From: Runella aurantiaca
GTDB taxonomy: Bacteria; Bacteroidota; Bacteroidia; Cytophagales; Spirosomataceae
DNA length: 64,000 bases
Assembly: GCF_003339505.1 (NCBI RefSeq)
Contig: NZ_QPIW01000016.1
Span: 87,423-151,422 of the forward strand
Direction: 5' to 3'
The position numbers were made by a program, and so were the translations under genes. How positions within the stretch are numbered: position 1 is the first letter of the stretch; each line of letters begins with the position of its first letter. The notes beneath the pieces were generated by a model, which saw only the letters and a list, made by a program, of their open reading frames with translations, was not told the origin of the DNA and ran no database searches. Shown one piece after another: positions 25,516-34,929 of this stretch.

Positions 25516-26037
25516 CTAATTTCTGGCAGGAGCACCTGGACCACCAGCACGGGCTGTGTTTGGCCGGCCAGGGTGTGACTCACCACGGTGGCAAGTGCTG
25601 CATCCGATGCGTGGCTTGCGCTCTTTAGTGGCGTAAGCAGGGATGGTAGCCAGCAAATCATCGTTGATTTTACCAACCATCGCTACCATGTCTCGGGCAA
25701 TGGCGTGGTCATGCTTTTCTTCTGATGCCCAGTCGTTTACGTTGTGGCAGTGGCTGCAGCTTACGCCAAGCGTTTTGCTCCAACGGTTTTCCATGATACC
25801 CAATATCGCCTCCGCGGGTTGTCCCTTGAAAAGTTTGATGTTTTTGAAAACTTGTTCGGCGGGTAGTTTTTCTTTGCCTGCAATGGCTTCTTTAACCATT
25901 TTGGTGTATTTGGCGCGGTCGGCGGCAAGGCTATCTTCGCGCGGGTCGGCCGACTTGGTCGAAACGGGCGAAGGAGTAAGTGCAACCAACGACACAATTG
26001 CCGTAAGTGCAAAAAGAGCAGTAATCCATTTTTTCAT
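25516..26037 (-). CDS. Di-haem c-type cytochrome, photosynthetic reaction centre cytochrome-like
   Basis: 173 residues with a signal peptide (MKKWITALFALTAIVSLVAL). Two CxxCH haem motifs are present: CSHCH near residue 95 and CSTCH near residue 147. The region VFKNIKLFKGQPAEAILGIMENRWSKTLGV is the conserved segment of the CytoC_RC-like family, found in many non-photosynthetic Bacteroidota. The C-terminus is Gly/Pro/Ala-rich and unstructured (NTARAGGPGAPARN). It probably carries electrons in the periplasm. A partner enzyme is not identified, although a PQQ dehydrogenase and a molybdopterin dehydrogenase are both encoded within 20 kb. Confidence 0.88.
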   Translation of the reverse strand: MKKWITALFALTAIVSLVALTPSPVSTKSADPREDSLAADRAKYTKMVKEAIAGKEKLPAEQVFKNIKLFKGQPAEAILGIMENRWSKTLGVSCSHCHNVNDWASEEKHDHAIARDMVAMVGKINDDLLATIPAYATKERKPRIGCSTCHRGESHPGRPNTARAGGPGAPARN

Positions 26038-26184
26038 GCTAAAAAGGGAGGTTAAAAAGTTACAAAAGCAAACTTATGAAAAAAGTAAAAAGGTGCAAGT
26101 TATTAGCCAATAAATAGCAATAAAATGCCCCTTTTAGTGATACTTTTTGCAAACCTTACTGCAATGTTTGACCTAACGGCGGTG

Positions 26185-28761
26185 CTATAACTCCACTCGT
26201 CCCATGACGGGGTCGCTGAAAGAGGTTTTTCCCGTTTCTACTCTTCCCGCAAAGCGCTGTTCAAAGCTGTCAACCCCTTCTACCTTTACGCTGAAATCAT
26301 ACCAGCCAAAACTGGTTTTAAGGTCGAGAACTACCGACAGCATACTGCCTTTGTTGGATACGACGTCGAGTGTTTTGGTTTGAGTGGGCGTTTTGTAGGC
26401 ATTATCAATAATCTGCACTTTGATTTTTCGCTGCGAGCCTAGGTTACGCAGTTTCAATTCTACATTGCCTGTCAATTGTTTGCCCTGCGGCGACGACCGC
26501 TGGTATTCGCATTGCACCGAGATTTGCGGGTCGTTGGCATTTCCGTTGTATTCTCGGAAAAAACCATTGGGACCGTACACGCGAAGGTGATAGTTGTCGT
26601 TCTCGAAATTTTGCAGCGGCCACGTATCCGTCAGGGTGTCGCCTGCGGTCACGGCATACGACCATGCTTTCAGGTCTTCAAATGCACCACTGGGTTGGGT
26701 GCGGTATTTGTGCGGTGCATATACCTGAAAAGGTGCACCAACCGCCTTTTTGCCAAATACGTCATTTTTGGCACTGAGATGAATCTGAAACGATTTTTTA
26801 TCGGCGCTCAATTTGCCTTCGGCATATAGTTCGTAGGGCAGGGCGGAGGCAGGGCGAATCCCTTTTTCTTGCTGCGGCATCAGCGGCGATGCCACAGGAT
26901 TCTGGTTGATTTGCTCAATTTCAGCCGCGCTGAGTTGTTTGAAGTTCGACGGCGCTTTTTTGAATTTGGCTTTGTGAACACTTTGGATAAAAGCATCTTT
27001 GACCACCGAAGTCGGCAGTTTGATTTCTTCGCCGTTGTAAGGTCGGAAAGCCGATGTTAAATCACCGCATACCGTACGACGCCAAGCACTGATGTTGGTT
27101 TCTTCGATTTTTTTCTTGGTTTTATGGCTCAAAAAATGTTCCATAAACTGCAACACCGACGTATGGTCAAATACCTGAGAGTTGACATAACCACCTCTAC
27201 TCCAAGGTGATGCAATCAGCATGGGCACTCGATACCCTAAGCCAATAGACCCGGCCCGCCCTTTGTTTTGCGGACTTGCCTCTTTGCGTTTGTTTTCCTG
27301 CTCCATGCTCACGTGTTCCACACTCGGGTCAATGCCTTTGGAAACCTTACCGTCAGAGAGGTCGGGTTTGGGAGCCACAAACGGGGGCACGTGGTCAAAA
27401 TAGCCGTCGTTTTCGTCGTAAGTCACGATGAAAATCGTCTTTTTCCAAACATCAGGATTTTGGGTCAAAATATCCATGACCTCCGAAATATACCAAGCAC
27501 CGTACCAAGGCGCGCCGGGGTGGTCGGAGAAGTTTTCGGGGGCAATCACCCACGAAACAGTGGGTAATTTGCCCGTTGTTACATCTTCTCTGAATTGGTG
27601 CAGCGTATCGCCTTTGGGAATAGATACCTGACGTTCAACATCACCATCTTTGTAGGTATGCGTGGTCAGTTCGTGGTAATGCGGGTCGTTGATATTGGTG
27701 GTAAACGCTTTTTGGTGCAGGTTTTTTTCGCGTTGCGAAAGTTTTTCAAAATTCTCACGACTCCATTTTTCGCGGTCTTGCTTGGCAAGTACGAGCATGT
27801 CTTGCTTGCGTTTCAGGGCTTTTTGGGCCACTTCGGTTTCTTTACCGGTTTGTGGAAGCGTTTTGAGCTTTTGTTCCAACGTGGCAATTTCGTCGGGCAG
27901 TGTTTTGAGTTGAGTGGCCAGAAATTTCTGATAACCACTCGAAAACCGAACGTGGTATTGGGTAAACCATTCGATGGGATTGTCGGTAAAATTGGCAAGC
28001 CAAGCCTCTTCATCGCCCGTAAAGCCCATCGGAAGGCTCAGTTCATTTTGGTAGATTCTCCACGAAATATTGTTGTCTTCCAAGCGCTCCGGAAACGTGG
28101 TCCAACTTGCTTCATCTTCATAATCAACGTCAGAATTTCGAACGTTGGCCTTGGAGTTGATGTCGGGTTTTTCGCGGACGGTTCCCGTCCAGAGGTACAG
28201 GCGGTTGGGGGTTGTGCCCGTCAATGAAGAACAAAAATGTTGGTCGCAAACCGTGAAGGCATCCGCCAATGCGTAATAAAAGGGCACATCTTCGCGGTTG
28301 TAATAGCCCATGGTCAGGGGCATGGCCGAGTATTCTTTGTTTCCCGACCGTTTTACATCCAGCCAACGGTCATATTTACCGTCGTTTCGTGCATCCACCT
28401 GATTTTCCCACGAGTGAGGCAGCGCACTCATCCACGTCGCTTTGGTGTCTTTGATATCCAGCCGAAACGGTGCGTAGGTTTCTCCTGCGGCATTTTTTTG
28501 GAGCCAAACCAAATTTTTATTGGGCAAGGTAATGGCTCTTGGATCATTAAATCCTCGCACGCCCCGAAGGGTGCCAAAGCAGTGGTCAAAGGAACGGTTT
28601 TCCTGCATCAACACCACGATGTGTTCGGCGTCAAGGTAGGTACTTCCGGAAGGTGGATTGATTTCCAGTGCTTTTTGAATGGAGGCAGGCAACATGCCCC
28701 ATATACTTGCCCCACTTGAGAGGAGTGCCGCTTTTTTTAGAAAGTCTCTTCTGGAATCCAT
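26185..28761 (-). CDS. Tat-exported phosphocholine-specific phospholipase C
   Basis: 858 residues. The N-terminus MDSRRDFLKKAALLSSGASI is a twin-arginine signal. The catalytic domain of the phosphoesterase/AcpA superfamily follows: HIVVLMQENRSFDHCFGTLRGV, then ALADAFTVCDQHFCSSLTGTTPNRLY, then FIVTYDENDGYFDHVPPF. From about residue 640 two C-terminal beta domains (DUF756 type) follow, with DTWPLQNFENDNYHLRVYGPNGF and GWYDFSVKVEG. It hydrolyses phosphatidylcholine or sphingomyelin-like lipids outside the cytoplasm. It is transcribed alone. Confidence 0.94.
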   Translation of the reverse strand: MDSRRDFLKKAALLSSGASIWGMLPASIQKALEINPPSGSTYLDAEHIVVLMQENRSFDHCFGTLRGVRGFNDPRAITLPNKNLVWLQKNAAGETYAPFRLDIKDTKATWMSALPHSWENQVDARNDGKYDRWLDVKRSGNKEYSAMPLTMGYYNREDVPFYYALADAFTVCDQHFCSSLTGTTPNRLYLWTGTVREKPDINSKANVRNSDVDYEDEASWTTFPERLEDNNISWRIYQNELSLPMGFTGDEEAWLANFTDNPIEWFTQYHVRFSSGYQKFLATQLKTLPDEIATLEQKLKTLPQTGKETEVAQKALKRKQDMLVLAKQDREKWSRENFEKLSQREKNLHQKAFTTNINDPHYHELTTHTYKDGDVERQVSIPKGDTLHQFREDVTTGKLPTVSWVIAPENFSDHPGAPWYGAWYISEVMDILTQNPDVWKKTIFIVTYDENDGYFDHVPPFVAPKPDLSDGKVSKGIDPSVEHVSMEQENKRKEASPQNKGRAGSIGLGYRVPMLIASPWSRGGYVNSQVFDHTSVLQFMEHFLSHKTKKKIEETNISAWRRTVCGDLTSAFRPYNGEEIKLPTSVVKDAFIQSVHKAKFKKAPSNFKQLSAAEIEQINQNPVASPLMPQQEKGIRPASALPYELYAEGKLSADKKSFQIHLSAKNDVFGKKAVGAPFQVYAPHKYRTQPSGAFEDLKAWSYAVTAGDTLTDTWPLQNFENDNYHLRVYGPNGFFREYNGNANDPQISVQCEYQRSSPQGKQLTGNVELKLRNLGSQRKIKVQIIDNAYKTPTQTKTLDVVSNKGSMLSVVLDLKTSFGWYDFSVKVEGVDSFEQRFAGRVETGKTSFSDPVMGRVEL

Positions 28762-28964
28762 AAGGTTGTCTGAAGCTGAAAAATGGAGAAAAGTGGATAA
28801 ATAAAAATACTACTTAAAAGGAGGGAATAGTGACTAATTGAGCCCCCACAACAAAAGTACTATTTTTAGTTTTATTTACTTTCTTGTTTTTATCGACTCC
28901 CAACGGTTGGCACCGGTACGACTTCAGAAGGGTTTTAATGTACTGCCAAAGTAGAGTAAAATGC
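28762..28964. other. Intergenic leader of the phospholipase gene
   Basis: 203 bp holding the upstream region of the phospholipase gene (minus strand). It is AT-rich near 28790-28900. I see no convincing promoter boxes, repeat or small gene. It ends where the truncated AraC copy begins. Confidence 0.5.
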
Positions 28965-29122
28965 TTAATTCATCCCCATTCGATACTCCAACGGACTTAC
29001 CCCCACTTTTTGCTTAAAAAGTCTCGTGAAATGTTGGGGGTATTTGAAGCCTAATTCGTAGGAAATTTCGCTGATGGATTTGGAGGTGTCGAACACTTTC
29101 GGCTTAGCGGCTTCCATCAACT
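28965..29122 (-). pseudogene. Truncated 3' duplicate of the AraC-family regulator gene
   Basis: About 52 codons in frame on the minus strand reproduce the end of the regulator at 29773, from the LMEAAK helix through FDTSKSISEISYELGFKYPQ and ending LEYRMGMN. The DNA 28968-29124 matches 29776-29932 with roughly a dozen differences in 157 nt, several clustered near 29018-29028. The similarity stops exactly at the stop codon of the PIN toxin (TAA at 29123-29125). The 5' four-fifths of this regulator copy is absent and the toxin/antitoxin pair lies in its place. Confidence 0.85.
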
Positions 29123-29518
29123 TTAAATAATATGTAGGAAGTCTTTGTAATGTTCAAATTTTGAGTCGGATGTCATTAGAGCGAGGTTTTTGCTTTGGGC
29201 AATAGCGACCAAAAAACGATCGAATGGGTCTCGGTGACTGTCGTAAAGGGGAATATTTTGGTAATTTACCACGTGGGAATCCTTAATGGGTAAAATAGAA
29301 AAATCATCAATTTTAATCTGCCGGATAACAGTTGCCACATCCACAATAAAAGCGGGAAGCTTATTCAGTTTGTACTTAATCGCTAATTCCATCAAACTTA
29401 TTTGACTCACAAAAATTTGATTTTCTGTATCGGTCAGCAGCGACAATCTGTTGTTATCTAATTGTTCATTTCCTTCTTGAAACCATATCAAAATATGAGT
29501 ATCAATCAAAATATCCAT
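29123..29518 (-). CDS. PIN-domain ribonuclease toxin (VapC type)
   Basis: 131 residues with the PIN fold's acidic residues: Asp6 in ILIDTHILIWF, Glu near 43 in SQISLMELAIKYKL, and Asp near 97-101 in YDSHRDPFDRFLVAIA. The DTHxLIW opening is typical of the group of VapC-like toxins paired with DUF2281-type antitoxins. The start is 4 nt after the antitoxin stop. It cleaves RNA when freed from its partner. The gene's stop codon is the junction with the truncated AraC copy. Confidence 0.92.
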   Translation of the reverse strand: MDILIDTHILIWFQEGNEQLDNNRLSLLTDTENQIFVSQISLMELAIKYKLNKLPAFIVDVATVIRQIKIDDFSILPIKDSHVVNYQNIPLYDSHRDPFDRFLVAIAQSKNLALMTSDSKFEHYKDFLHII

Positions 29519-29522
29519 AGGT

Positions 29523-29759
29523 TTAAAACATATATTCCTTCAAATCATCCAGAGGTTCGTTAAAGTCGTCAGTTAGTCCAACTTTACCTTTCAGCCCTCC
29601 TGGTTTGCGACGTTTTATTTTTGGTGACGTTTCCTCCACAAAAGTTACAATCACCTCCGATTTTTCGATATTACGAGGCTTTTCAAGCAGTATTACCACT
29701 CCATTTTCATAAATACCTTTGACCGACGTTGGCATAGTTTGTTGTATTTTCTTTGTCAA
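29523..29759 (-). CDS. Antitoxin of the PIN toxin (DUF2281/AF2212-like)
   Basis: 78 residues. The N-terminal half, SVKGIYENGVVILLEKP, is the swapped-hairpin/AbrB-like segment seen in AF2212-type antitoxins. The C-terminal tail GGLKGKVGLTDDFNEPLDDLKEYMF is the toxin-wrapping segment of DUF2281 antitoxins. The start could be ATG 29757-29759 or the second Met 8 codons later (MPTSVKG). It is first in the two-gene unit and probably represses it. The pair sits between two copies of an AraC regulator's 3' end. Confidence 0.87.
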   Translation of the reverse strand: MTKKIQQTMPTSVKGIYENGVVILLEKPRNIEKSEVIVTFVEETSPKIKRRKPGGLKGKVGLTDDFNEPLDDLKEYMF

Positions 29760-29772
29760 AGATAGCGAAAAT

Positions 29773-30663
29773 TCAATTCATCCCCATTCGATACTCCAAC
29801 GGACTTACCCCCACTTTTTGCTTAAACAACCGTGTGAAATGTTGGGGGTATTTGAAGCCTAATTCGTAGGCAATTTCGCTGATGGATTTGGAGGTGTCTA
29901 ACACTTTTGTTTTGGCGGCTTCCATCAACTTCAAGTGGATAAACTCCAGCGCTGTTTTCCCCGTTTCTTTTTTGATTAAATCTCCAAAATAATTGGCAGA
30001 GACGTTTAGCTTTTGGGCAAAGTAAGCGACCGAAGGTAGGCCATCCATGCCCAATTTTTCGCCAAAAATGTACGCATTAAGCCGATTTTCAAACTGTGCT
30101 AACAGGTCATGGTGAACCACCTCGCGGGTGATAAACTGACGGTCGTAAAACCGAGAACAGTATTTCAGGAGTAGTTCAAGGTTAGCAACAATGATTTGCT
30201 TGCTGTGTTTATCAATATTTTGCTTGATTTCCGTTTCTACGTTTGCAAAACACAGGTCAATCAACACCCGTTCTTTTTCCGAAACGTGCAAGGCTTCGTA
30301 CGAGTCGTACCCAAAAAACGAATATTCGTGGATTTGCTTGGCGAGGTGGGTGCCATGTAATAGGTCCGGGTGAAAAATCAAGGCTTTTCCGTAGGGCTGA
30401 TGCCATTCACCTTCGGGTTCGCTGGCGCCAATTTGCCCGGGCCCAAAAAACACGATGGTCCCTTCCTCGTAGTCATAGTATTTGAGACCGTATCGTAAGT
30501 CTCCGCACCTGCTGTCCTTGATGATGATGGCATAAAAATCAATTCTGAATTTACTGCGTTGAATAAGGTCAGATTTGTCCAAATCCACCAGCCCAATCAA
30601 GGGGTGTAACATTGGGTGGTTGAAGGTTTGGCAGTACTTTTTTATGGAGTCATAAATAATCAT
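29773..30663 (-). CDS. AraC-family transcriptional regulator
   Basis: 296 residues from the ATG at 30661-30663. A longer upstream extension runs through the divergent promoter and is rejected. The N-terminal cupin-like sensor domain lies at about 20-170 (YYDYEEGTIVFFGPGQIGA, KALIFHPDLLHGTHLAKQI). The C-terminal double HTH lies at about 195-293 (LNVSANYFGDLIKKETGKTALEFIH, then SISEIAYELGFKYPQHFTRLFKQKVGVSPLEYR). It is divergent from the oxidative operon starting at 30809, with 145 bp between them, and is the natural candidate to regulate it. It is a paralogue of the regulator at 62358. Confidence 0.93.
   Translation of the reverse strand: MIIYDSIKKYCQTFNHPMLHPLIGLVDLDKSDLIQRSKFRIDFYAIIIKDSRCGDLRYGLKYYDYEEGTIVFFGPGQIGASEPEGEWHQPYGKALIFHPDLLHGTHLAKQIHEYSFFGYDSYEALHVSEKERVLIDLCFANVETEIKQNIDKHSKQIIVANLELLLKYCSRFYDRQFITREVVHHDLLAQFENRLNAYIFGEKLGMDGLPSVAYFAQKLNVSANYFGDLIKKETGKTALEFIHLKLMEAAKTKVLDTSKSISEIAYELGFKYPQHFTRLFKQKVGVSPLEYRMGMN
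29776..29932 (-). repeat. 157-bp direct repeat, copy in the intact AraC gene
   Basis: Second copy of the block at 28968-29124, about 92 percent identical by eye. Together they bracket a 651-bp segment (29125-29775) holding the PIN toxin and antitoxin. The copies are direct and 808 bp apart. Confidence 0.85.
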
Positions 30664-30775
30664 GATCTTGTTTTTTTTACCAAAACTACGCACGAACGGA
30701 TTGAAATAAATCGCCACCCGTAAAAATGGTAAGTAAAACCGTGAAATGTATAAAAGCAACGAGATAGGTTGTATA

Positions 30776-30783
30776 TAATTTTG
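30776..30783 (+). promoter_or_regulatory. -7 box of the oxidative operon
   Basis: TAATTTTG matches TAnnTTTG exactly, 26 nt before the ATG at 30809. No TTTG is present at the -33 position, so the promoter may need an activator. The divergent AraC regulator is the obvious candidate. Confidence 0.45.
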
Positions 30784-30808
30784 TAGCATGTAAAATAACT
30801 GCCTATCA

Positions 30809-31582
30809 ATGAAATATTTACAAATTGTTTTTTTACTCTTTCCCTTAACTTTTATGGTATTGTCAGGAGTTAGCCAAACCCCTGACAGTACCCAAACCAC
30901 TTCTACCTTTTCGGGGACAGTGGGGATTACCAACAATGGATTTTCGATTATTCCCACTTTTTCATTGAATCACCCCGCAGCTATCATGAATTTTTCGTGG
31001 CGCAAAAAACGGGTTAGTTTCGAGCCTGACATTCGCCTTGTTCCTGATGCCAGCAAAGGTGGATTGATTTTTTGGGTGCGTTACCGTCTGATTGAGCAAA
31101 AGAAGTTCAGTTTGCGGGTAGGTGCGCACCCCGCCTTTACCCTCATTCGTAGCAGCATGACCGACAATGGGAATACCAAAGAAATTACCGAAATGCTGCG
31201 ATTTCTTGCCTTTGAGGTCGTGCCGAGTTACCAAATTACGCCCCACGTTGGGGTAAGTGCCATGTATTTACAAGGAAATGCTTTGCAAAAGCATGGACCT
31301 CAGCTCACAAGAGTACTGTTTCTCAATACGGCGTTTACGGATATTAGTTTGAGCAAAAATCTATATTTGAATATCTTCCCAACGGTTTTTTTTCTCAATA
31401 CCGACGGCTATAAGGGAAGTTACTTTACGGCAACGGTGGCGGTGGGGCATAAAAAATCTCCGCTTAGTTTACAATCCACCATCAATCAGACTTTTAAGTC
31501 GAATGTGCCGGGAAATCAGGATTTTATGTGGAATGTGATGGTGGCGTATAGTTTTAGCAGACAATATAAACGTGTTAAATAA
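30809..31582 (+). CDS. Predicted outer-membrane beta-barrel protein, unknown function
   Basis: 257 residues with a signal peptide (LLFPLTFMVLSGVSQ). The mature sequence alternates aromatic and polar residues in about ten strands (FSLRVGAHPAFTLI, YQITPHVGVSAMYLQG, NLYLNIFPTVFFLN, SYFTATVAVGH) and ends in a strand with VMVAYSFSRQY. The pattern fits a small outer-membrane barrel. I recognise no named family. It is the first gene of the run 30809-36961 and is 9 nt from the 2Fe-2S subunit, so is likely co-transcribed with it. Confidence 0.65.
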   Translation: MKYLQIVFLLFPLTFMVLSGVSQTPDSTQTTSTFSGTVGITNNGFSIIPTFSLNHPAAIMNFSWRKKRVSFEPDIRLVPDASKGGLIFWVRYRLIEQKKFSLRVGAHPAFTLIRSSMTDNGNTKEITEMLRFLAFEVVPSYQITPHVGVSAMYLQGNALQKHGPQLTRVLFLNTAFTDISLSKNLYLNIFPTVFFLNTDGYKGSYFTATVAVGHKKSPLSLQSTINQTFKSNVPGNQDFMWNVMVAYSFSRQYKRVK

Positions 31583-31591
31583 CAGATTCAA

Positions 31592-32062
31592 ATGAAAGAA
31601 TACACCCTAAATATCAACAACAAAAAAATACAGGTAGAAGCCGACCCGGACACTCCGCTTTTGTGGGTCATCAGAGACTACGCTGGGCTAAAGGGTACCA
31701 AATTTGGCTGTGGCATGGGGCTTTGCGGTGCCTGTACGGTCCATCTGAACGGGCAAGCAATACGTTCGTGTCAAACGCCGATTTCTTCGCTCAAAGCAAC
31801 GAGCAAAATCACAACCATTGAAGGTATCTCAACCAATATTGACCATGATGTACAGAAAGCATGGATCCAAGAACAAGTGCCGCAGTGCGGCTACTGTCAA
31901 TCGGGGCAAATTATGTCGGCTGTGGCCCTTTTAAAGATTAATCCCAAACCAACGGATGAAGATATTGATACCTACATGGCAGGAAATATCTGCCGATGTG
32001 GTACGTATGAACGTATTCGTAAAGCGATTCATGTGGCATCAAATGAAATGAAAAAGAAATAA
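31592..32062 (+). CDS. 2Fe-2S subunit of a molybdopterin aldehyde/isoquinoline oxidoreductase
   Basis: 156 residues. The plant-type ferredoxin cluster motif [18 protein letters not shown] with a following Cys in RSCQTP binds the first 2Fe-2S. The second is bound by [10 protein letters not shown] and [12 protein letters not shown]. Domain order and length match IorA, the small subunit of two-subunit molybdo-enzymes lacking a separate FAD subunit. It pairs with the large subunit 27 nt downstream. Probably exported by piggy-backing on the Tat-type signal of the large subunit, and passes electrons to cytochrome c or quinone (inference). Confidence 0.94.
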   Translation: MKEYTLNINNKKIQVEADPDTPLLWVIRDYAGLKGTKFGCGMGLCGACTVHLNGQAIRSCQTPISSLKATSKITTIEGISTNIDHDVQKAWIQEQVPQCGYCQSGQIMSAVALLKINPKPTDEDIDTYMAGNICRCGTYERIRKAIHVASNEMKKK

Positions 32063-32089
32063 TCACCCGTTGACCCAATTGAATTTATC

Positions 32090-34288
32090 ATGGAAAATAA
32101 TCTTGTTAATCGCCGCAATTTTTTAAAATATACGGGTTTGTCGGGAACGGCGTTGGTTTTAGGTATTTCAAATTCCAATGCGGCCGTTGTCACCGCCGAC
32201 ACCGTAGAAACAGGGCATGCCCTGTTTCTACAACCAACCCAACCCAATTTGGGGTTGAATCTGACCCCGTACGTCATCATCGAAAAAACGGGTAAAATCA
32301 CCATTTTTAATACCAAACCCGAAATCGGTCAAGGAACGTACCAGTCCATTCCTGCCCTAATTGCCGAAGAACTGGAATTACTGCCCGAACAATATACCGT
32401 CTTACAAACGGGGGGTGAGACAAAATTTGGCCCTATGCAAATGTCGGGTGGTAGCATGTCGGTCAGGTTGAATTACAATGAACTCCGAAAGGTTGGAGCT
32501 TCAGCCCGCGAAATGTTGCTTTTGGCCGCGAGCCAACAATGGAATGTACCTGCGTCGGAATGTTATGCCGAAAAGGCAAAAGTTGTTCATAAGCCTTCGG
32601 GAAAAAGTATCGGCTATGGTGACTTAGTAGAAACTGCCGCAAAGTTGGAAGTACCTAAAAACCCCACCCTCAAAGACACCAAAGATTTCAACATCCTTGG
32701 CAAATCAGTAAAAAGGCAGGATATTCCTTTGAAAGTATCGGGTCAGGCCGTGTTTGGGATTGATGCCGACGTGCCCAACATGGTCTATGCTTCGATTGAG
32801 CATTGTCCGGTGTTTGGAGGAAAGCTAACAAACTACGATAAAACTGCCACGATGAACGTGGCAGGAGTGGAGCAGGTTGTTGAAGTGGAGCGGGTGTTTG
32901 GAGTTTATCAATCAACGGGCGTGGCGGTTATTGCCAAAAATTATTGGGCAGCTTTGAAAGGTCGAAAAGTCTTGAAAGTTGTCTGGGACTACCAAGGAAA
33001 CGAGAAATTTAACTCCGAAACTTACGCTCAGTCTCTGCGGGACATGGCGAAGAACGAAGGCATAATAGATGCCAACGTGGGTGACTTTGACAAAGCCTTT
33101 GGTGAATCTGTCAAAAAAATAGAAGCATTTTACGAAACGCCTTTTGTGGCTCATTCACCGATGGAAGCCATGAATTGTACGGCCCATTGGAAAGAAAACA
33201 ATACCTTGGAAATCTGGACTTCTACGCAAGTGCCGTCAGATGTAATGCGAGATATTCCTACGCGTTTTGGATTAAAACCCGAAGACGTAACCCTTCACAC
33301 GGCATTCAGTGGGGGTGGTTTTGGGCGTAGATTGGCCATAGATTTTATCGTAGAGGCGGTTGGTTTGGCTAAAACCCTCAAAAAACCGGTAAAAATGATT
33401 TGGACGCGGGAAGATGATACCCAATTAGGGCCTTTTCGTCCACCGACGTTCTCTGCATTGAAAGGAGGCATTTCGGAAGAGGGTAAACTGATGGCTTTCC
33501 AGCACAAGGTGATTTCGCCTACTATTATGTCGTTTTTAATGCCCAATGTCGATAAAACGAAAGTCGATGAAACAATGGTGGAAGGTATCAGTCATCAAGC
33601 CTACGAGATACCAAATATGAGAAACTCGTTTGTATATGCCGATATTCACATCCCGATGTTTTGGTGGCGTTCGGTAACAAGCTCTACTTTGGCATTTTCG
33701 CACGAATGTTTCATGGATGAATTGGCACACGCTGCGGGCAAAGACCCTATGGCTTTCCGTTTGGAAATGCTCACGAAAGATTCGGACACCAAACGAGTGT
33801 TACAAAAACTCAAAGAAGTGTCGAATTGGGACAAACCGCTTCCCAAGGGCAAAGGTCGTGGCGTGGCTCAGTATGAATTTTTTGCAGGATTGGGCGGACA
33901 AGTCATTGAGGTAACGAAACTCTCGGACAATTCCGTAAAAATAGACAAAGTCTATGCGGTTATTGATTTGGGGACGGTCGTCAACCCCGATACGGTCAAG
34001 GCCCAAGTAGAAGGGGCGGTCGTGATGGGAGTTACGGCTGCAATCAAGAATGGCATTACTTTCGCTAATGGCAAAACCGTTCAAAGCAATTTTCACGATA
34101 CTCCTGTACTTCGTATCAACGAATCGCCTCCTGTGGAAGTACATATTTTAGCGAATGGTGGCAGTAAAATCAAAGGGGTGGGTGAACCCGGTTTGCCACC
34201 CGTAGCCCCTGCACTGGCCAACGCCATTTTTGCAGCAACGGGCATTCGATTGAGAAAAATGCCTTTTGATTTAGATAATTTAGGATGA
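32090..34288 (+). CDS. Molybdopterin-binding large subunit, IorB-like xanthine dehydrogenase family
   Basis: 732 residues. The N-terminus has a twin-arginine-like signal ([19 protein letters not shown]). Cofactor and active-site motifs of the XDH family follow: [51 protein letters not shown], and the C-terminal [19 protein letters not shown] with the catalytic Glu. It likely oxidises an aldehyde or N-heterocycle in the periplasm. Between the signal and the mature domain a perfect 28-bp palindrome (32204-32231) adds about nine residues in frame. The stop overlaps the start of the next gene (ATGA). Confidence 0.93.
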   Translation: MENNLVNRRNFLKYTGLSGTALVLGISNSNAAVVTADTVETGHALFLQPTQPNLGLNLTPYVIIEKTGKITIFNTKPEIGQGTYQSIPALIAEELELLPEQYTVLQTGGETKFGPMQMSGGSMSVRLNYNELRKVGASAREMLLLAASQQWNVPASECYAEKAKVVHKPSGKSIGYGDLVETAAKLEVPKNPTLKDTKDFNILGKSVKRQDIPLKVSGQAVFGIDADVPNMVYASIEHCPVFGGKLTNYDKTATMNVAGVEQVVEVERVFGVYQSTGVAVIAKNYWAALKGRKVLKVVWDYQGNEKFNSETYAQSLRDMAKNEGIIDANVGDFDKAFGESVKKIEAFYETPFVAHSPMEAMNCTAHWKENNTLEIWTSTQVPSDVMRDIPTRFGLKPEDVTLHTAFSGGGFGRRLAIDFIVEAVGLAKTLKKPVKMIWTREDDTQLGPFRPPTFSALKGGISEEGKLMAFQHKVISPTIMSFLMPNVDKTKVDETMVEGISHQAYEIPNMRNSFVYADIHIPMFWWRSVTSSTLAFSHECFMDELAHAAGKDPMAFRLEMLTKDSDTKRVLQKLKEVSNWDKPLPKGKGRGVAQYEFFAGLGGQVIEVTKLSDNSVKIDKVYAVIDLGTVVNPDTVKAQVEGAVVMGVTAAIKNGITFANGKTVQSNFHDTPVLRINESPPVEVHILANGGSKIKGVGEPGLPPVAPALANAIFAATGIRLRKMPFDLDNLG
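32204..32231. repeat. Perfect 28-bp palindrome inside the molybdopterin subunit gene
   Basis: Arms GTAGAAACAGGGCA (32204-32217) and its exact complement (32218-32231) meet at the GCATGC centre with no loop. It encodes in frame part of [11 protein letters not shown], just after the signal peptide, so it was tolerated as a linker. Its form matches short mobile palindromes seen between genes elsewhere in the window (13875). Confidence 0.85.
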
Positions 34289-34851
34289 TGAATTCGGAGA
34301 AAAACATATTTGAACGAATGTTGGAAGGGGGAATTATTCCCCCTGACGACCCGCAAATGCCTTCCATGTGGGAGGTAGTGAATCGGACATTGAAACTGAA
34401 CCCTGACCTTAACAACTCAACTGACACAGACCAAATTAGGGAGCGGCTAAGTGAGATTATCGGTAAGCCAATTGATGCCAGTACCACGATTTTTGTGCCT
34501 TTTTACACCAATTTTGGGCAGCATATTCAATTGGGTAAAAATGTGTTTATCAATCACGGTTGTACCTTTCTCGACCTTGGGGGAATTGTGATTGAAGACG
34601 ATGTATTGATTGGGCCTCAAGTTTGTATCATTACCGAAAATCACCCCATCGACCCCGCCAAACGCAAGTCGCTTGATTTAAAATCGGTAACGATTAAACG
34701 CAATGCTTGGATTGGCGCCAACGCCACGATTTTACCTGGGGTGACTGTTGGTGAAAATTCGATTGTGGCCGCAGGGGCGGTCGTGGCAAAAGATGTGCCC
34801 GCCAATACCGTCGTAGGTGGAGTACCGGCAAAAGTCATTAAAATACTATAA
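34285..34851 (+). CDS. Sugar O-acetyltransferase-like left-handed beta-helix protein
   Basis: 188 residues. Hexapeptide repeats from about 65 to 185 ([67 protein letters not shown]) are those of the LacA/NodL/Maa acetyl-CoA-dependent transferases. The catalytic His is in VFINHGCT. The N-terminal MAG-type segment is atypical, starting instead with [19 protein letters not shown]. The ATG overlaps the stop of the molybdopterin subunit. Its role in this operon is unclear. An acetyl acceptor other than a sugar is possible. Confidence 0.87.
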   Translation: MMNSEKNIFERMLEGGIIPPDDPQMPSMWEVVNRTLKLNPDLNNSTDTDQIRERLSEIIGKPIDASTTIFVPFYTNFGQHIQLGKNVFINHGCTFLDLGGIVIEDDVLIGPQVCIITENHPIDPAKRKSLDLKSVTIKRNAWIGANATILPGVTVGENSIVAAGAVVAKDVPANTVVGGVPAKVIKIL

Positions 34852-34929
34852 AATAAACCCGTGGAGCGCCGGCATAAGTACAGAGATGTACTACTTTCAA
34901 ATGGTAAAAACAGCAAAATCCTACGTAAA

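Noticed and set aside
27595..28227. A 210-codon plus-strand frame
   Set aside because: Antisense to the phospholipase C gene, which has convincing motifs throughout.
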